Source of the DNA: Kocuria rosea subsp. polaris
Lineage (GTDB): Bacteria; Actinomycetota; Actinomycetes; Actinomycetales; Micrococcaceae
Assembly: GCA_023896275.1 (NCBI GenBank)
Contig: MLDA01000016.1
Span: forward strand, 1 to 64,000
Reading direction: 5' to 3'
DNA: 64,000 nucleotides
In this document: positions 42,632-50,227 of the stretch, piece by piece
Numbering within the stretch: the first letter of the stretch is position 1
How the letters are laid out: every line of letters begins with the position of its first letter
Position numbers and translations under genes: made by a program
Notes under the pieces: model-generated
Told to the model about the DNA's origin: nothing
The model's input: only the letters and a program-made list of their open reading frames with translations
Database searches by the model: none

Positions 42632-44404
42632 CTAGTCGCGCCAGGTGTCGCTCAGCGTGAGCGACCCATCGGCACCGACCGTCGCGACGCGGTTGCCACC
42701 GGACTCCCAGACCGCGGTGCCGCCGTCGTACTTGACGTACTTGTACTCGAACGCGGCCCCTGCGGGCAGGTCGACCGTTCCGGTCCAGCGCGGGTAGTCC
42801 GCGGAGGAGAGGACGACGCCGGCCGCCGGGTCCCAGCTGCCGAGCGCGCCGTGGTTGCCGACGACGCGCACGTCCTGGCCCCACGCGGTTTCGGCACGCA
42901 CAGAAAAGCCCACGGCGGAGGCTTCCTCGTCATTGCCGTCCGGCGGAGTGTTACCGCTCAGCGCGCCGACGTGCAGGGCGAGCGCCCCGTAGGCGGGCAG
43001 GGCCGCAGTGAAGGTGCCGTCGGCGGCGACCGTCACGGTCGTCGAACAGTCGCCGGAGGCAACCACGTCGCAGTATTCGCCGGCCGGGAGATCACTCGCG
43101 TACGTCCGGCTGACGCCATGGCCGTTGTTGTTGATGGCCACGTACCCGGCGTCGCCGCGGCCGTAGGCGATGTGGTTGCCACCGTCGTCCCACCAGCGGG
43201 TGACCTCGGCGTCGCCGACGGCGTTGTTGAAGCCGACCATACCCTGGATCTCGTGCCAGCGCTGCTCGCACGTCCACGCACCGGAGTCGCACTCGGCGTC
43301 GGCCACGGAGTCGGCAGTGGCCCCGGGCGGCCCCGCATCGAAGCCGGAGAATTCGTAACCGGAGTAGACCGTCGGGGAGCCGTAGGGCCAGGAGAGCATG
43401 AACGTGTTCGCGAGCGTGTACTTGGCGCCCCACTTGTAGCTCATGGATTCGCCGTTGCGCTCGGTGTCATGATTGGAGACGAAGACGCCGGCCCGGTCCG
43501 AGGGCAACTTGTTGTCGCCGATGTAGCGCAGGTTGGCGATCTGGGCGTCGAAGTCGTGCTCGAGCTGGCGGGCGTAGTCGAATTCGTGGGAGTCGCCGCT
43601 GCCGAGGTACTCGTCCTCGGTGATCGGTTCGCCGGCAGCCCCGATGACCTCGTGCACCCAGTAGACACCCGGGTTGGCCATGCGGGATTTGATGGCCTCG
43701 AGGTCCGCGGCGGGCACGTGCTTGGAGGCGTCGATGCGGAATCCGGCGACGCCGAGCGAGACCAGATCGTCGAGGTAGTCGGCGATCCTCTGCTGGACGT
43801 AGGCGCTCGACGTCCGCAGGTCCTGCAAGCCGACGAGCCGGCAGTTCTGCACCTCCCAGCGGTTCGTGTAGTCGCTGATGTTCTGGCGGCAATCATTGAA
43901 GTCCTGGGCCGAATAGTCCGGGAAGTCGTCGTCGGCGTACCAGGATCCGCCCGTGCCGTAGCCCGACTGCCCGGCCCCCGTCGTGTGATTGACGACCGCG
44001 TCCGCGATAACCTCGACGCCGACTCCATTGCAGGTCTGCACCATGTTCGCGAACTCGGCGCGCGTGCCGAGCTTGGACTCGATCTGGTAGCTCACGGGCT
44101 GGTACGACGTCCACCAGGCCTCACCCTTGATATGTTCGGCCGGCGGTGAGACTTGGACGTAGCCGAAGCCCGCGTCGCCGATCGTCGACGCACATTCGGC
44201 GGCCACCGAGTCCCACGTCCACTGGAACAGATTCAAGACGACGCCGCGGCCATTGTTGTCCGGCGTCGCGGCCGCCGACGGCGCGCCCCCGCCGAGCAGT
44301 CCGGCCGCCACCGCGCCGATGGCTCCGGCGGCGGCCAGCGTCCTGGACAGGCGGCCACGCGACCGGCGCCGCTCCCAGCGTTTGGACAGTTGAACTTCCC
44401 TCAT
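42632..44404 (-). CDS. Secreted alpha-amylase (GH13) with C-terminal starch-binding domain
   Basis: 590 residues from ATG 44404 (GGAGCT upstream). Residues 1-47 form a signal peptide (basic start, then AAAGAIGAVAAGLLGGG, APSAAA). The GH13 regions are complete: DAVVNH (I), GFRIDASKH with the Asp nucleophile (II), EVIG with the Glu acid (III), FVSNHD (IV). The animal-type features VLNLFQWTWDSVAAEC and YVQVSPPAEH suggest subfamily 32. The last 95 or so residues (VGFSVRAETAWGQDVRVVG onward) are a CBM20-type starch-binding domain. LacI-type operators upstream suggest carbon-source control. Confidence 0.95.
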   Translation of the reverse strand: MREVQLSKRWERRRSRGRLSRTLAAAGAIGAVAAGLLGGGAPSAAATPDNNGRGVVLNLFQWTWDSVAAECASTIGDAGFGYVQVSPPAEHIKGEAWWTSYQPVSYQIESKLGTRAEFANMVQTCNGVGVEVIADAVVNHTTGAGQSGYGTGGSWYADDDFPDYSAQDFNDCRQNISDYTNRWEVQNCRLVGLQDLRTSSAYVQQRIADYLDDLVSLGVAGFRIDASKHVPAADLEAIKSRMANPGVYWVHEVIGAAGEPITEDEYLGSGDSHEFDYARQLEHDFDAQIANLRYIGDNKLPSDRAGVFVSNHDTERNGESMSYKWGAKYTLANTFMLSWPYGSPTVYSGYEFSGFDAGPPGATADSVADAECDSGAWTCEQRWHEIQGMVGFNNAVGDAEVTRWWDDGGNHIAYGRGDAGYVAINNNGHGVSRTYASDLPAGEYCDVVASGDCSTTVTVAADGTFTAALPAYGALALHVGALSGNTPPDGNDEEASAVGFSVRAETAWGQDVRVVGNHGALGSWDPAAGVVLSSADYPRWTGTVDLPAGAAFEYKYVKYDGGTAVWESGGNRVATVGADGSLTLSDTWRD

Positions 44405-44503
44405 AGATTCAGCTCCCTTGCTTGGATCTCCGCCCGCCCGGCAGTCCCGGAGGGCGACGCCACCACCGCAACACCATCGACGATGTGTGACCTGAGACAC
44501 GAC

Positions 44504-44517
44504 TGTAAGCGTTTGCA
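44504..44517. promoter_or_regulatory. LacI-family operator 1 of the amylase gene
   Basis: TGTAAGCGTTTGCA fits the LacI-family consensus TGNAANCGNTTNCA exactly. It lies 100 bp upstream of the amylase start. Confidence 0.75.
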
Positions 44518-44626
44518 GTCTTTAAGTCCATGCCTCGTTGGCCCGTTGGTCGAGCTAGATCCCTTAATTTAAAAGGGCTGCGAGGAACTTTCGCGCGCCG
44601 CGGCTACAGCAAAGTAGGTCTCAATC

Positions 44627-44640
44627 AGAAAACGTTTGCA
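44627..44640. promoter_or_regulatory. LacI-family operator 2
   Basis: AGAAAACGTTTGCA fits the same consensus except for the first base. It lies 123 bp from operator 1, a distance at which DNA looping would be possible. No LacI gene is in the window. Confidence 0.65.
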
Positions 44641-44709
44641 TCGTTGCCGCATGGCGCCCTTCCTGTCGCACACGGGTGCCACCAGCCCCGCGCGACCCGC
44701 GCACAAGTC

Positions 44710-44725
44710 ATTGACTTAAGTCAAT
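44710..44725. promoter_or_regulatory. Perfect 16-bp palindrome upstream of the RIO-like kinase gene
   Basis: ATTGACTTAAGTCAAT reads the same on both strands, 22 bp before ATG 44748. It includes a TTGACT that could serve as -35. No known binding protein is proposed. Confidence 0.7.
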
Positions 44726-44747
44726 CACTCGTGGTGCACTGAGCTGG

Positions 44748-45599
44748 ATGAATCATTCACGCACCCTCCCCGACCGGCCCGCCGGCTGGAACATGCTCGA
44801 TGACGGTCTCGGGCCCGACCAACGCTTCTCGACGTGGCCCGACGTCGAGAAGCTCCAGCGCGGCCCCGAGCCGTACCCCGAGTTCGTCATCGAGGACGCC
44901 GCCGCGATCGACACCGAACTCGGCGTCCTGAAAACGGGCAAAGAGGCCGACGTCTTCCTGCTCGAACGCGCCACGGGGAACCAATCGACACTCCTCGCGG
45001 CAAAGCGCTTCCGCGACCCGAAGCACCGCAACTTCCGCCGGGCCGCGATCTACAACGAGGGCCGCGCCGTGAAGCGCTCGCGAGACGCCCGCGCCCTCAA
45101 GGCCGGCTCGACCTACGGCCGCAGTGTGGAGGCGGGCCGATGGGCCGCCTCGGAGTGGAGGTACCTGCGCATGGCGTTCGAGGCCGGGGCCCCGGTCCCC
45201 TACCCCGTCCAGTGGAACGGGCTGGAGATCCTAATGGAGTTCATCGCCGACCCGCGCTCACCCGAGGCGGCCGCCCCTCGGCTGCACCAGATCCGCCCGG
45301 GGCCCGAGCTGGCCGTCTACCTCTGGGAGCAGCTCGTCGACGCGATGCGCCGACTCGCCGGGATGGGCTTCGCGCACGGCGACCTCTCCCCCTACAACGT
45401 TCTGGTAGCCGGCGAGCGCCTGGTGGTCATCGACCTGCCGCAGCTGGTGGACCTGGCCGGAAACCAGCAGGGTGTCGAGCTGCTGGCGCGCGACTGCCAG
45501 AACGTGCATGCGTGGTTCACGGCCCAGGGCCTGCCCGCGACAGCACCCCTGGCCGACCCCGACGAACTCCTCGCCGACCTCCTGGGCCACGCCTGGTAA
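44748..45599 (+). CDS. RIO1-like atypical serine/threonine kinase
   Basis: 283 residues. It has the RIO-type ATP-binding region LKTGKEADVFLLERA (about 61-75) with the following catalytic Lys in LLAAKRFRD, the catalytic loop FAHGDLSPYN (Asp acting as base) and the metal loop VIDLPQLVD. RIO-type kinases act in ribosome maturation in archaea and eukaryotes; bacterial members are common in actinobacteria but their targets are unknown. The ribosome-binding site is weak (GAGCTGG). It faces the TetR gene with a 13-bp gap. Confidence 0.88.
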   Translation: MNHSRTLPDRPAGWNMLDDGLGPDQRFSTWPDVEKLQRGPEPYPEFVIEDAAAIDTELGVLKTGKEADVFLLERATGNQSTLLAAKRFRDPKHRNFRRAAIYNEGRAVKRSRDARALKAGSTYGRSVEAGRWAASEWRYLRMAFEAGAPVPYPVQWNGLEILMEFIADPRSPEAAAPRLHQIRPGPELAVYLWEQLVDAMRRLAGMGFAHGDLSPYNVLVAGERLVVIDLPQLVDLAGNQQGVELLARDCQNVHAWFTAQGLPATAPLADPDELLADLLGHAW

Positions 45600-45612
45600 G
45601 CGCGACGAGGGG

Positions 45613-46242
45613 CTAGGCGTGCGCCCGATGTGCGGCGAGCCGCTCGCGCAGCCCCGTCAGGAGCATGCCGAGCCCGATCTCGAAGGCCTGCTCGTTGCGC
45701 TCCCGGCCGCGGGGGCCGGCGTCGAGCAGGCGGCCGAGGGTCACCGTGGGCCCCGATGGTTCCCACACGGCGTCCGGCGCCGCGTAGTCGAGCCCTGATC
45801 CGAGGGCGAAGGCGTCGAGCAGCTGCACGATGACGAGCACCTCGGGCTCGGGGAAGCCGGCGCGCACGAGCTCGGTCGCTTTGAGGTCGTAGGCGTGAAT
45901 CACACCCTCGTCGCGGACGGTACTCGTGGCGATGAGCGGGACCACGTGCGGGTGCTCGGTATACATGCGGCGCTCGGCCCGGACCATCGCCTCGACCACC
46001 ACGTCCCACGCCACCGCCGCGTCGGCCACGTCGACGTCGACCAAGTACTGGGCCGCGAGCCGGCCGCGAACGAGTTCGATGATCCCGCCGATCCCGTCGA
46101 CGTGGTTGTAGAGCGACGGCGGCTTGACGCCGAGCGCTCGGGCGACCGCGTTGAGCCCGAACGGATGGCCGGAGTCGATGAGCGCAAGGGCGGCATCGGC
46201 GATCGCCTCGGGTGAGAGCCGTGTCTTTGCCGGCCTGGCCAT
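45613..46242 (-). CDS. TetR-family regulator of the neighbouring MFS gene
   Basis: 209 residues from ATG 46242 (AGGAGGAG site). The helix-turn-helix is FGLNAVARALGVKPPSLYNHV and the C-terminal part resembles the TetR_C_1 type. It is divergent from the MFS gene, and the 17-bp imperfect palindrome at 46382-46398 lies between them; the same 17 bp occur inverted in front of the amidohydrolase at 50228, so the protein likely controls both. Confidence 0.9.
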   Translation of the reverse strand: MARPAKTRLSPEAIADAALALIDSGHPFGLNAVARALGVKPPSLYNHVDGIGGIIELVRGRLAAQYLVDVDVADAAVAWDVVVEAMVRAERRMYTEHPHVVPLIATSTVRDEGVIHAYDLKATELVRAGFPEPEVLVIVQLLDAFALGSGLDYAAPDAVWEPSGPTVTLGRLLDAGPRGRERNEQAFEIGLGMLLTGLRERLAAHRAHA

Positions 46243-46342
46243 CTGCTCCTCCTGCCACCGCGTCACGACCGCGGTTCCGCGCCGTGCCCTCCTACGCTAC
46301 CCGCCGGCCAGTGCGGTGTGGCGGACAACGCCACGGCGTCGG

Positions 46343-46398
46343 GGGGTTTTCATTTCCGGTGACGTGCGTCATACTCGTACAAACTAACAGTATTAGTT
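46343..46398 (+). promoter_or_regulatory. Promoter-operator of the MFS gene (copy 1)
   Basis: GGGGTTT at 46343, CATACT (probable -10) at 46370, then the palindrome AACTAACAGTATTAGTT (46382-46398) just before the ribosome-binding site. From GGGGTTT to the base after CATACT plus one, 26 of 35 bases match copy 2 at 50122. Confidence 0.8.
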
Positions 46399-46409
46399 AC
46401 GGAGATCTC

Positions 46410-47726
46410 ATGAGCACGACCACCACCGATCCACGCCTCCCGATGCGCCTCGGCACCACGTCCGCGACGTTCCTGATCGGTATCGCCGGCTACCTGGGCG
46501 TGAACCTCTCGCCCTACATGATCTCGGCCCTGGAGGACGCGGCCGGGCTCGAGTTTCTGGCGGCCGGCTGGACCGTGACGGGCGTGCTGCTGCTGACCGC
46601 CGTCGTCGGGCTCGCGGTCGCGCCGCTCTGCGCCGGCCCCCGTCGCCACGCCGTCGCCCGCAGTGGGCTCGCCCTCGGGTTAGTGGCCTTCGGCGCCGCC
46701 GCGCTCGTCCCCGCACCGGCCGCGATCATCACGGGACTGCTCGTCGGCGGCGCCGGGGTGGGCTGTGCGGTCGCCGCCTCGGGTGCCGCCTTCGCAGCCT
46801 TCCGCGACCCGGACCGCATCGCCGGCTTCAACGGGCTCGCCAACCGCGGCATCATCACGATCGTGCTCGCCGTGATCCCCGTGCTCGGCATCGCCGCGAT
46901 CAACGTGTTCGGCTCGCTCGCGCTCTTCTGCCTCATCGGCCTCGTGCTCTCGCGCTGGCTGCCGAAGGCGCCGACCGTCGGGTCCTCGCCCGCCGCCGGC
47001 GTCGCCGAGGCGGTGCCCATGCGCCAGGGCCCCGTGCCGGCCGTCTCCGCGCAGAGCGCCGATCGCCGGCTCCTGGCAGCCGGCCTGGTGCTGCTCGTGA
47101 CGTTCACCCTCTGGGCGGTCGGCGAGGACTCCCTGTGGGCGATGGCCGGTGCCGTCGGCGAGATCCAGACCGGCCTCACCCCGGCCGGGTTGGGCATCGC
47201 GCTCAGCGGCGCAACGGCGGGCGGCCTCCTCGGCTCGATCGCCCTGATGATCATCGGCGACCGCCTCGGCCGCGCCGTCCCCCTCGTGGCGCTCCTGCTC
47301 GTCGGCGGCGCACTCAAGGCCGTCACCGGCTTCGTCGACACGCCCACCGCCTTCATCGTCGCCTTCATCGCCTGGAACACCGTCTACGCGCTGACCTTCA
47401 TGTACTTCGTCGCCGTGGCAGCCGCCCTCTCGGCCGACGGCCGCTGGTCCGGACCGCTCCTGGCCACCTACCTCGTGGGTTCGAGCCTCACACCCGTGAT
47501 CGGCGCGGCGATGCTGGGGGCCCTCGGCCCGGAGGGATTCACCATCACGCTGGGCATCGTGAGCGTCGTCCTCGCCGTCCCGACGGCGGCCGTCGCCGCG
47601 CTCTCCAGCCGCGTCAGCCGCAGCGTGAAAGCCGCGGCCACGGAAGACGTCGCTGCGGGCGCCCGCCCCCTCAGCGACGAATCCCCGCACGACGACGCAC
47701 GGCTCACCACCCAGCCGACCGCCTGA
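46410..47726 (+). CDS. Major facilitator superfamily transporter
   Basis: 438 residues from ATG 46410 (GGAG upstream), about 12 hydrophobic segments and a polar tail. GPRRHAVARSG after span 2 corresponds to the family's basic loop. The start inside the TetR gene (46212) is rejected. Control by the divergent TetR through the operator at 46382-46398 is expected. The substrate could be the compound processed by the cysteine hydrolase (47874) and amidohydrolase (50228), but export of a toxic compound is equally possible. Confidence 0.9.
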   Translation: MSTTTTDPRLPMRLGTTSATFLIGIAGYLGVNLSPYMISALEDAAGLEFLAAGWTVTGVLLLTAVVGLAVAPLCAGPRRHAVARSGLALGLVAFGAAALVPAPAAIITGLLVGGAGVGCAVAASGAAFAAFRDPDRIAGFNGLANRGIITIVLAVIPVLGIAAINVFGSLALFCLIGLVLSRWLPKAPTVGSSPAAGVAEAVPMRQGPVPAVSAQSADRRLLAAGLVLLVTFTLWAVGEDSLWAMAGAVGEIQTGLTPAGLGIALSGATAGGLLGSIALMIIGDRLGRAVPLVALLLVGGALKAVTGFVDTPTAFIVAFIAWNTVYALTFMYFVAVAAALSADGRWSGPLLATYLVGSSLTPVIGAAMLGALGPEGFTITLGIVSVVLAVPTAAVAALSSRVSRSVKAAATEDVAAGARPLSDESPHDDARLTTQPTA

Positions 47727-47873
47727 GGCGCGCCGGCTCCCCGTCCACCGTGCGCTCCTTTCATTCCTCCCCTGCCGGCCGGGCTGCTACCGGCCCGGGC
47801 CGGCGTACGGAATAATCCGTGTCGTCAGGCCCGCACCACTCGGGCGCGGCCGCAGGTGAGATGAGGAGGACAC

Positions 47874-48431
47874 ATGGGCTCCGCCGTCGTATTCATCGAT
47901 CTTCAAAACGGGTTCTTCGAGAACCCCGAGCTCGCGCGGATCCAGGAGCCGCTAGTGCGGGAGGTGAACCGTCTGGCCGCCGCGGCCCGGGCCCAGGGCG
48001 CCGCGCTCTTCCACGTGGTGACCGAGCACGCCCGCGACAAGTCCACGTGGACGCTGAGCATGCTGGACGACGATCAGGGCTTCAACTTCACCGGCAGCAC
48101 GCAGGCGGAACCGCTGGACGGGCTCGATCTGGGTGACGCGCACCAGCTCGTGAAGATCCGCGACAGCGCCTTCTTCGGCACGGACCTGGCCCAGCGGCTC
48201 CGGATCGGCGGGACGCGCCGGATCGCGATCGCCGGGGTCTCGGGGCAGAGCTGCATCAGCCGCACGGGGGCGGACGCGTTCGCAGAGAACCTGCGCGTCG
48301 CCTACGCGTCCGACGCGATCGGTTCCGAGGATCCCGAGCGCTGCGACGCATCGCTCGAGATCCTGAGCCGGGAACTACGGCAGCCGATCCTCGCCACCGA
48401 CGAACTGCTCGACTGGTTCGCCGCCGCGTGA
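47874..48431 (+). CDS. Isochorismatase-family cysteine hydrolase
   Basis: 185 residues with the complete Asp-Lys-Cys triad: Asp9 (VVFIDLQNG), Lys94 (QLVKIRDSAF) and Cys127 (GVSGQSC). Such enzymes hydrolyse amides and ureido compounds (nicotinamidase, N-carbamoylsarcosine amidase, ureidoacrylate hydrolase) or isochorismate. ATG 47874 has a strong GAGGAGG site. It is 147 bp after the MFS gene on the same strand; a GC-rich hairpin in that gap (about 47775-47805) may weaken read-through. Confidence 0.9.
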   Translation: MGSAVVFIDLQNGFFENPELARIQEPLVREVNRLAAAARAQGAALFHVVTEHARDKSTWTLSMLDDDQGFNFTGSTQAEPLDGLDLGDAHQLVKIRDSAFFGTDLAQRLRIGGTRRIAIAGVSGQSCISRTGADAFAENLRVAYASDAIGSEDPERCDASLEILSRELRQPILATDELLDWFAAA

Positions 48432-48456
48432 CCCACCGGCGAGAGGCCCCTCCGCG

Positions 48457-49428
48457 TCACTCATCCTTGCCAAGAAGGTAGTCCGGCAGCGCGCGAACCG
48501 GAACCACGACGACGTCGTGCGCCTTCCACCCCACCTCTTCGACGCGCCGGACGGCCTCCTCCGACTGATCGAGGCCGACGTCGCCGCGCGGCACGACGAA
48601 GACCTCGATGTGGAAGACCATGCCCATGTCGCGGACGCGGGCCGCCGCCTCCCGCACCCACGGCAGTTCCTCCACCGCGGACTCGATCTGCCCGATCATC
48701 GGATCCGGCTTGCTGTTGTCGTAGGTCGTGGCGCGGGCGTCGAGCAGACCCAAGACCGCGTTGCGGGTGTTGACGATGCCGTCCTTGAGGATGCCCACCG
48801 AGATGACCAGCGCCGCCGCGTAGTCCAGCCACCACAGGCCGATGCCCACCCCCAGGACCCCGACGATGGAGGCGACGTTGGTGGTCCAGTCGGCCTTGGC
48901 CATGTCCGCGTCGGCGTAGAGCAGCTTGTTGTGCAGCGGGCCGGCCGCTTTCGCCTTGAGCCGGCCGAGGATGACCGCCGGGGCGGCGATCGCGGCCATG
49001 ACGGCCACCATGAGCCAGCCGAGCCAGATCGTATGCCCCAACAGCTGGACGGTCCCGATGGTCGGGTGCTCGGCCTTGACGAGCCCCGAGACGGATTCGT
49101 AGGCCAGGATCGCCCCGACGACGGCGAGCGTCACCCCGCTGACGAGGTGCCCGACCCCGGTGGCTCGATGGTAACCGTACGGATGCTTCCGATTGCGGCG
49201 GTGCCGGGTGTACACGAGGGCGCACAGGAACGCGATCTGCGGGATCGCGGAGAGCATGTCCTCCACCCAGGCGGTCTTCATGGCCTGCGAATTGCCCATC
49301 ACCAAGGTCACGAGCGTCAGGGTGATCACCAGATAGCCCAGCGTCAACCACTCGAGGCGGACCGCGCGCCTCAGTTTCCCGCGGACGTCCTCGGGCAGCT
49401 GGTGCTGCTGGCCGGTGACCGCCCTCAT
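48457..49428 (-). CDS. Cation diffusion facilitator family transporter
   Basis: 323 residues. It has six spans and a C-terminal cytoplasmic domain (about 230-320) of the CDF type, ending in VVVVPVRALPDYL. Metal-site positions are NSQAMKTAWVEDML in span 2 (where many CDFs have an Asp/His pair), HPYGYHR and DADMAKADWTTN in span 5. The changed span-2 motif suggests altered metal selectivity. ATG 49428 overlaps the stop of the lipoprotein gene (ATGA), a coupling that is unusual for a CDF gene. Confidence 0.88.
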   Translation of the reverse strand: MRAVTGQQHQLPEDVRGKLRRAVRLEWLTLGYLVITLTLVTLVMGNSQAMKTAWVEDMLSAIPQIAFLCALVYTRHRRNRKHPYGYHRATGVGHLVSGVTLAVVGAILAYESVSGLVKAEHPTIGTVQLLGHTIWLGWLMVAVMAAIAAPAVILGRLKAKAAGPLHNKLLYADADMAKADWTTNVASIVGVLGVGIGLWWLDYAAALVISVGILKDGIVNTRNAVLGLLDARATTYDNSKPDPMIGQIESAVEELPWVREAAARVRDMGMVFHIEVFVVPRGDVGLDQSEEAVRRVEEVGWKAHDVVVVPVRALPDYLLGKDE

Positions 49429-49955
49429 CGGGAGGCCTCCGACCCGCTCGCGTCGAGATACTGCTCCAGCTCGGAGATGAAGGCGTTCTCCCCACGAGGC
49501 GCCAGTATGACGATTTTCCGTTTCTCGCCGCTGAGGACCTTCTCCGTGTAGGGCCGCGTCAGGCCTGCTTCGGACGCCCGGACGGTCTGGCTCGTGAAGC
49601 CGCCGACGACGAGATCGACGCTCCCCTCGTCGAGACGCCGCACGAGCTCCTCCTCGCCCGTGGTGTAGAACTCGATCTCGGCGCCGAGCAGGTCGGCGAA
49701 GCCGCGCACCAGGTCAACCTCCGATCCGGAGATCTGGTCCTCCCCCACGGCCCCCTGGTCCCCCGCGGTGCCGTCGACCTCGACGAAATCCCCGTGTGTG
49801 ACGACGCCGACGCTGAGGGTGCCGCCGCGGACCGAGTCTAAGGTCCCCTCCGGATCCGAGGGAATACTCATCCCGCAACCGGTGGCCAACAGCAAGGACA
49901 CGAGCGCGCCAAGGGCCGGGGCGACTCTGCGCACCGCGCCCACCCTGCTTGTCAT
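49425..49955 (-). CDS. Short solute-binding-protein-like lipoprotein coupled to the CDF gene
   Basis: 176 residues from ATG 49955. The signal peptide ends in a lipobox LATGC. The mature part starts like family 3 amino-acid-binding proteins (GGTLSVGVVTHGDFVEVDG, SGSEVDLVRGFADLLGAEIEFY, LVVGGFTSQ), but the protein is only about two thirds of the normal length and ends shortly after the first crossover, so it is a single-lobe form or a truncated relic. Translational coupling to the CDF transporter suggests a working partnership rather than decay; no ABC permease is nearby. Confidence 0.8.
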   Translation of the reverse strand: MTSRVGAVRRVAPALGALVSLLLATGCGMSIPSDPEGTLDSVRGGTLSVGVVTHGDFVEVDGTAGDQGAVGEDQISGSEVDLVRGFADLLGAEIEFYTTGEEELVRRLDEGSVDLVVGGFTSQTVRASEAGLTRPYTEKVLSGEKRKIVILAPRGENAFISELEQYLDASGSEASR

Positions 49956-50121
49956 CGCCTCCACAGCCCCCTCCGCTGCCGGCCCCCGTTGGATCGCATG
50001 AATGGCACCGCCTCGCTCGGCGTTTCTGGGAACCAAAGTATGCCTGCGCCGTCAGTGTCGCAATGGCTTCCGGCAAGCGAACGGGGATTCCCAGCGATCG
50101 TCCAGCGACCGTGCCGCCGCA

Positions 50122-50174
50122 GGGGTTTCGTTTTGGCGTGAGGTGCGACATACTTGCAACTAATACTGTTAGTT
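50122..50174 (+). promoter_or_regulatory. Promoter-operator of the amidohydrolase gene (copy 2)
   Basis: GGGGTTT at 50122, CATACT at 50149 (the same 27-bp spacing as copy 1) and the palindrome AACTAATACTGTTAGTT (50158-50174), which is the exact reverse complement of the copy-1 operator. Confidence 0.8.
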
Positions 50175-50227
50175 TTCGGGTTCGTCGCCGCGGCGCGTTC
50201 CCGTCGCCGACCCAATGCGAGGACGCC

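Larger units (their letters stand above)
44405..44747. other. 343-bp divergent regulatory region between amylase and RIO-like kinase
   Basis: No gene is seen. It contains two LacI-type operators (44504-44517 and 44627-44640) and a perfect 16-bp palindrome (44710-44725), each listed separately, and is visibly richer in A+T than its surroundings. Confidence 0.7.

Noticed and set aside
49949-50227. N-terminal extension of the amidohydrolase
   Set aside because: The stretch contains the shared promoter-operator, so translation must start downstream at 50228.
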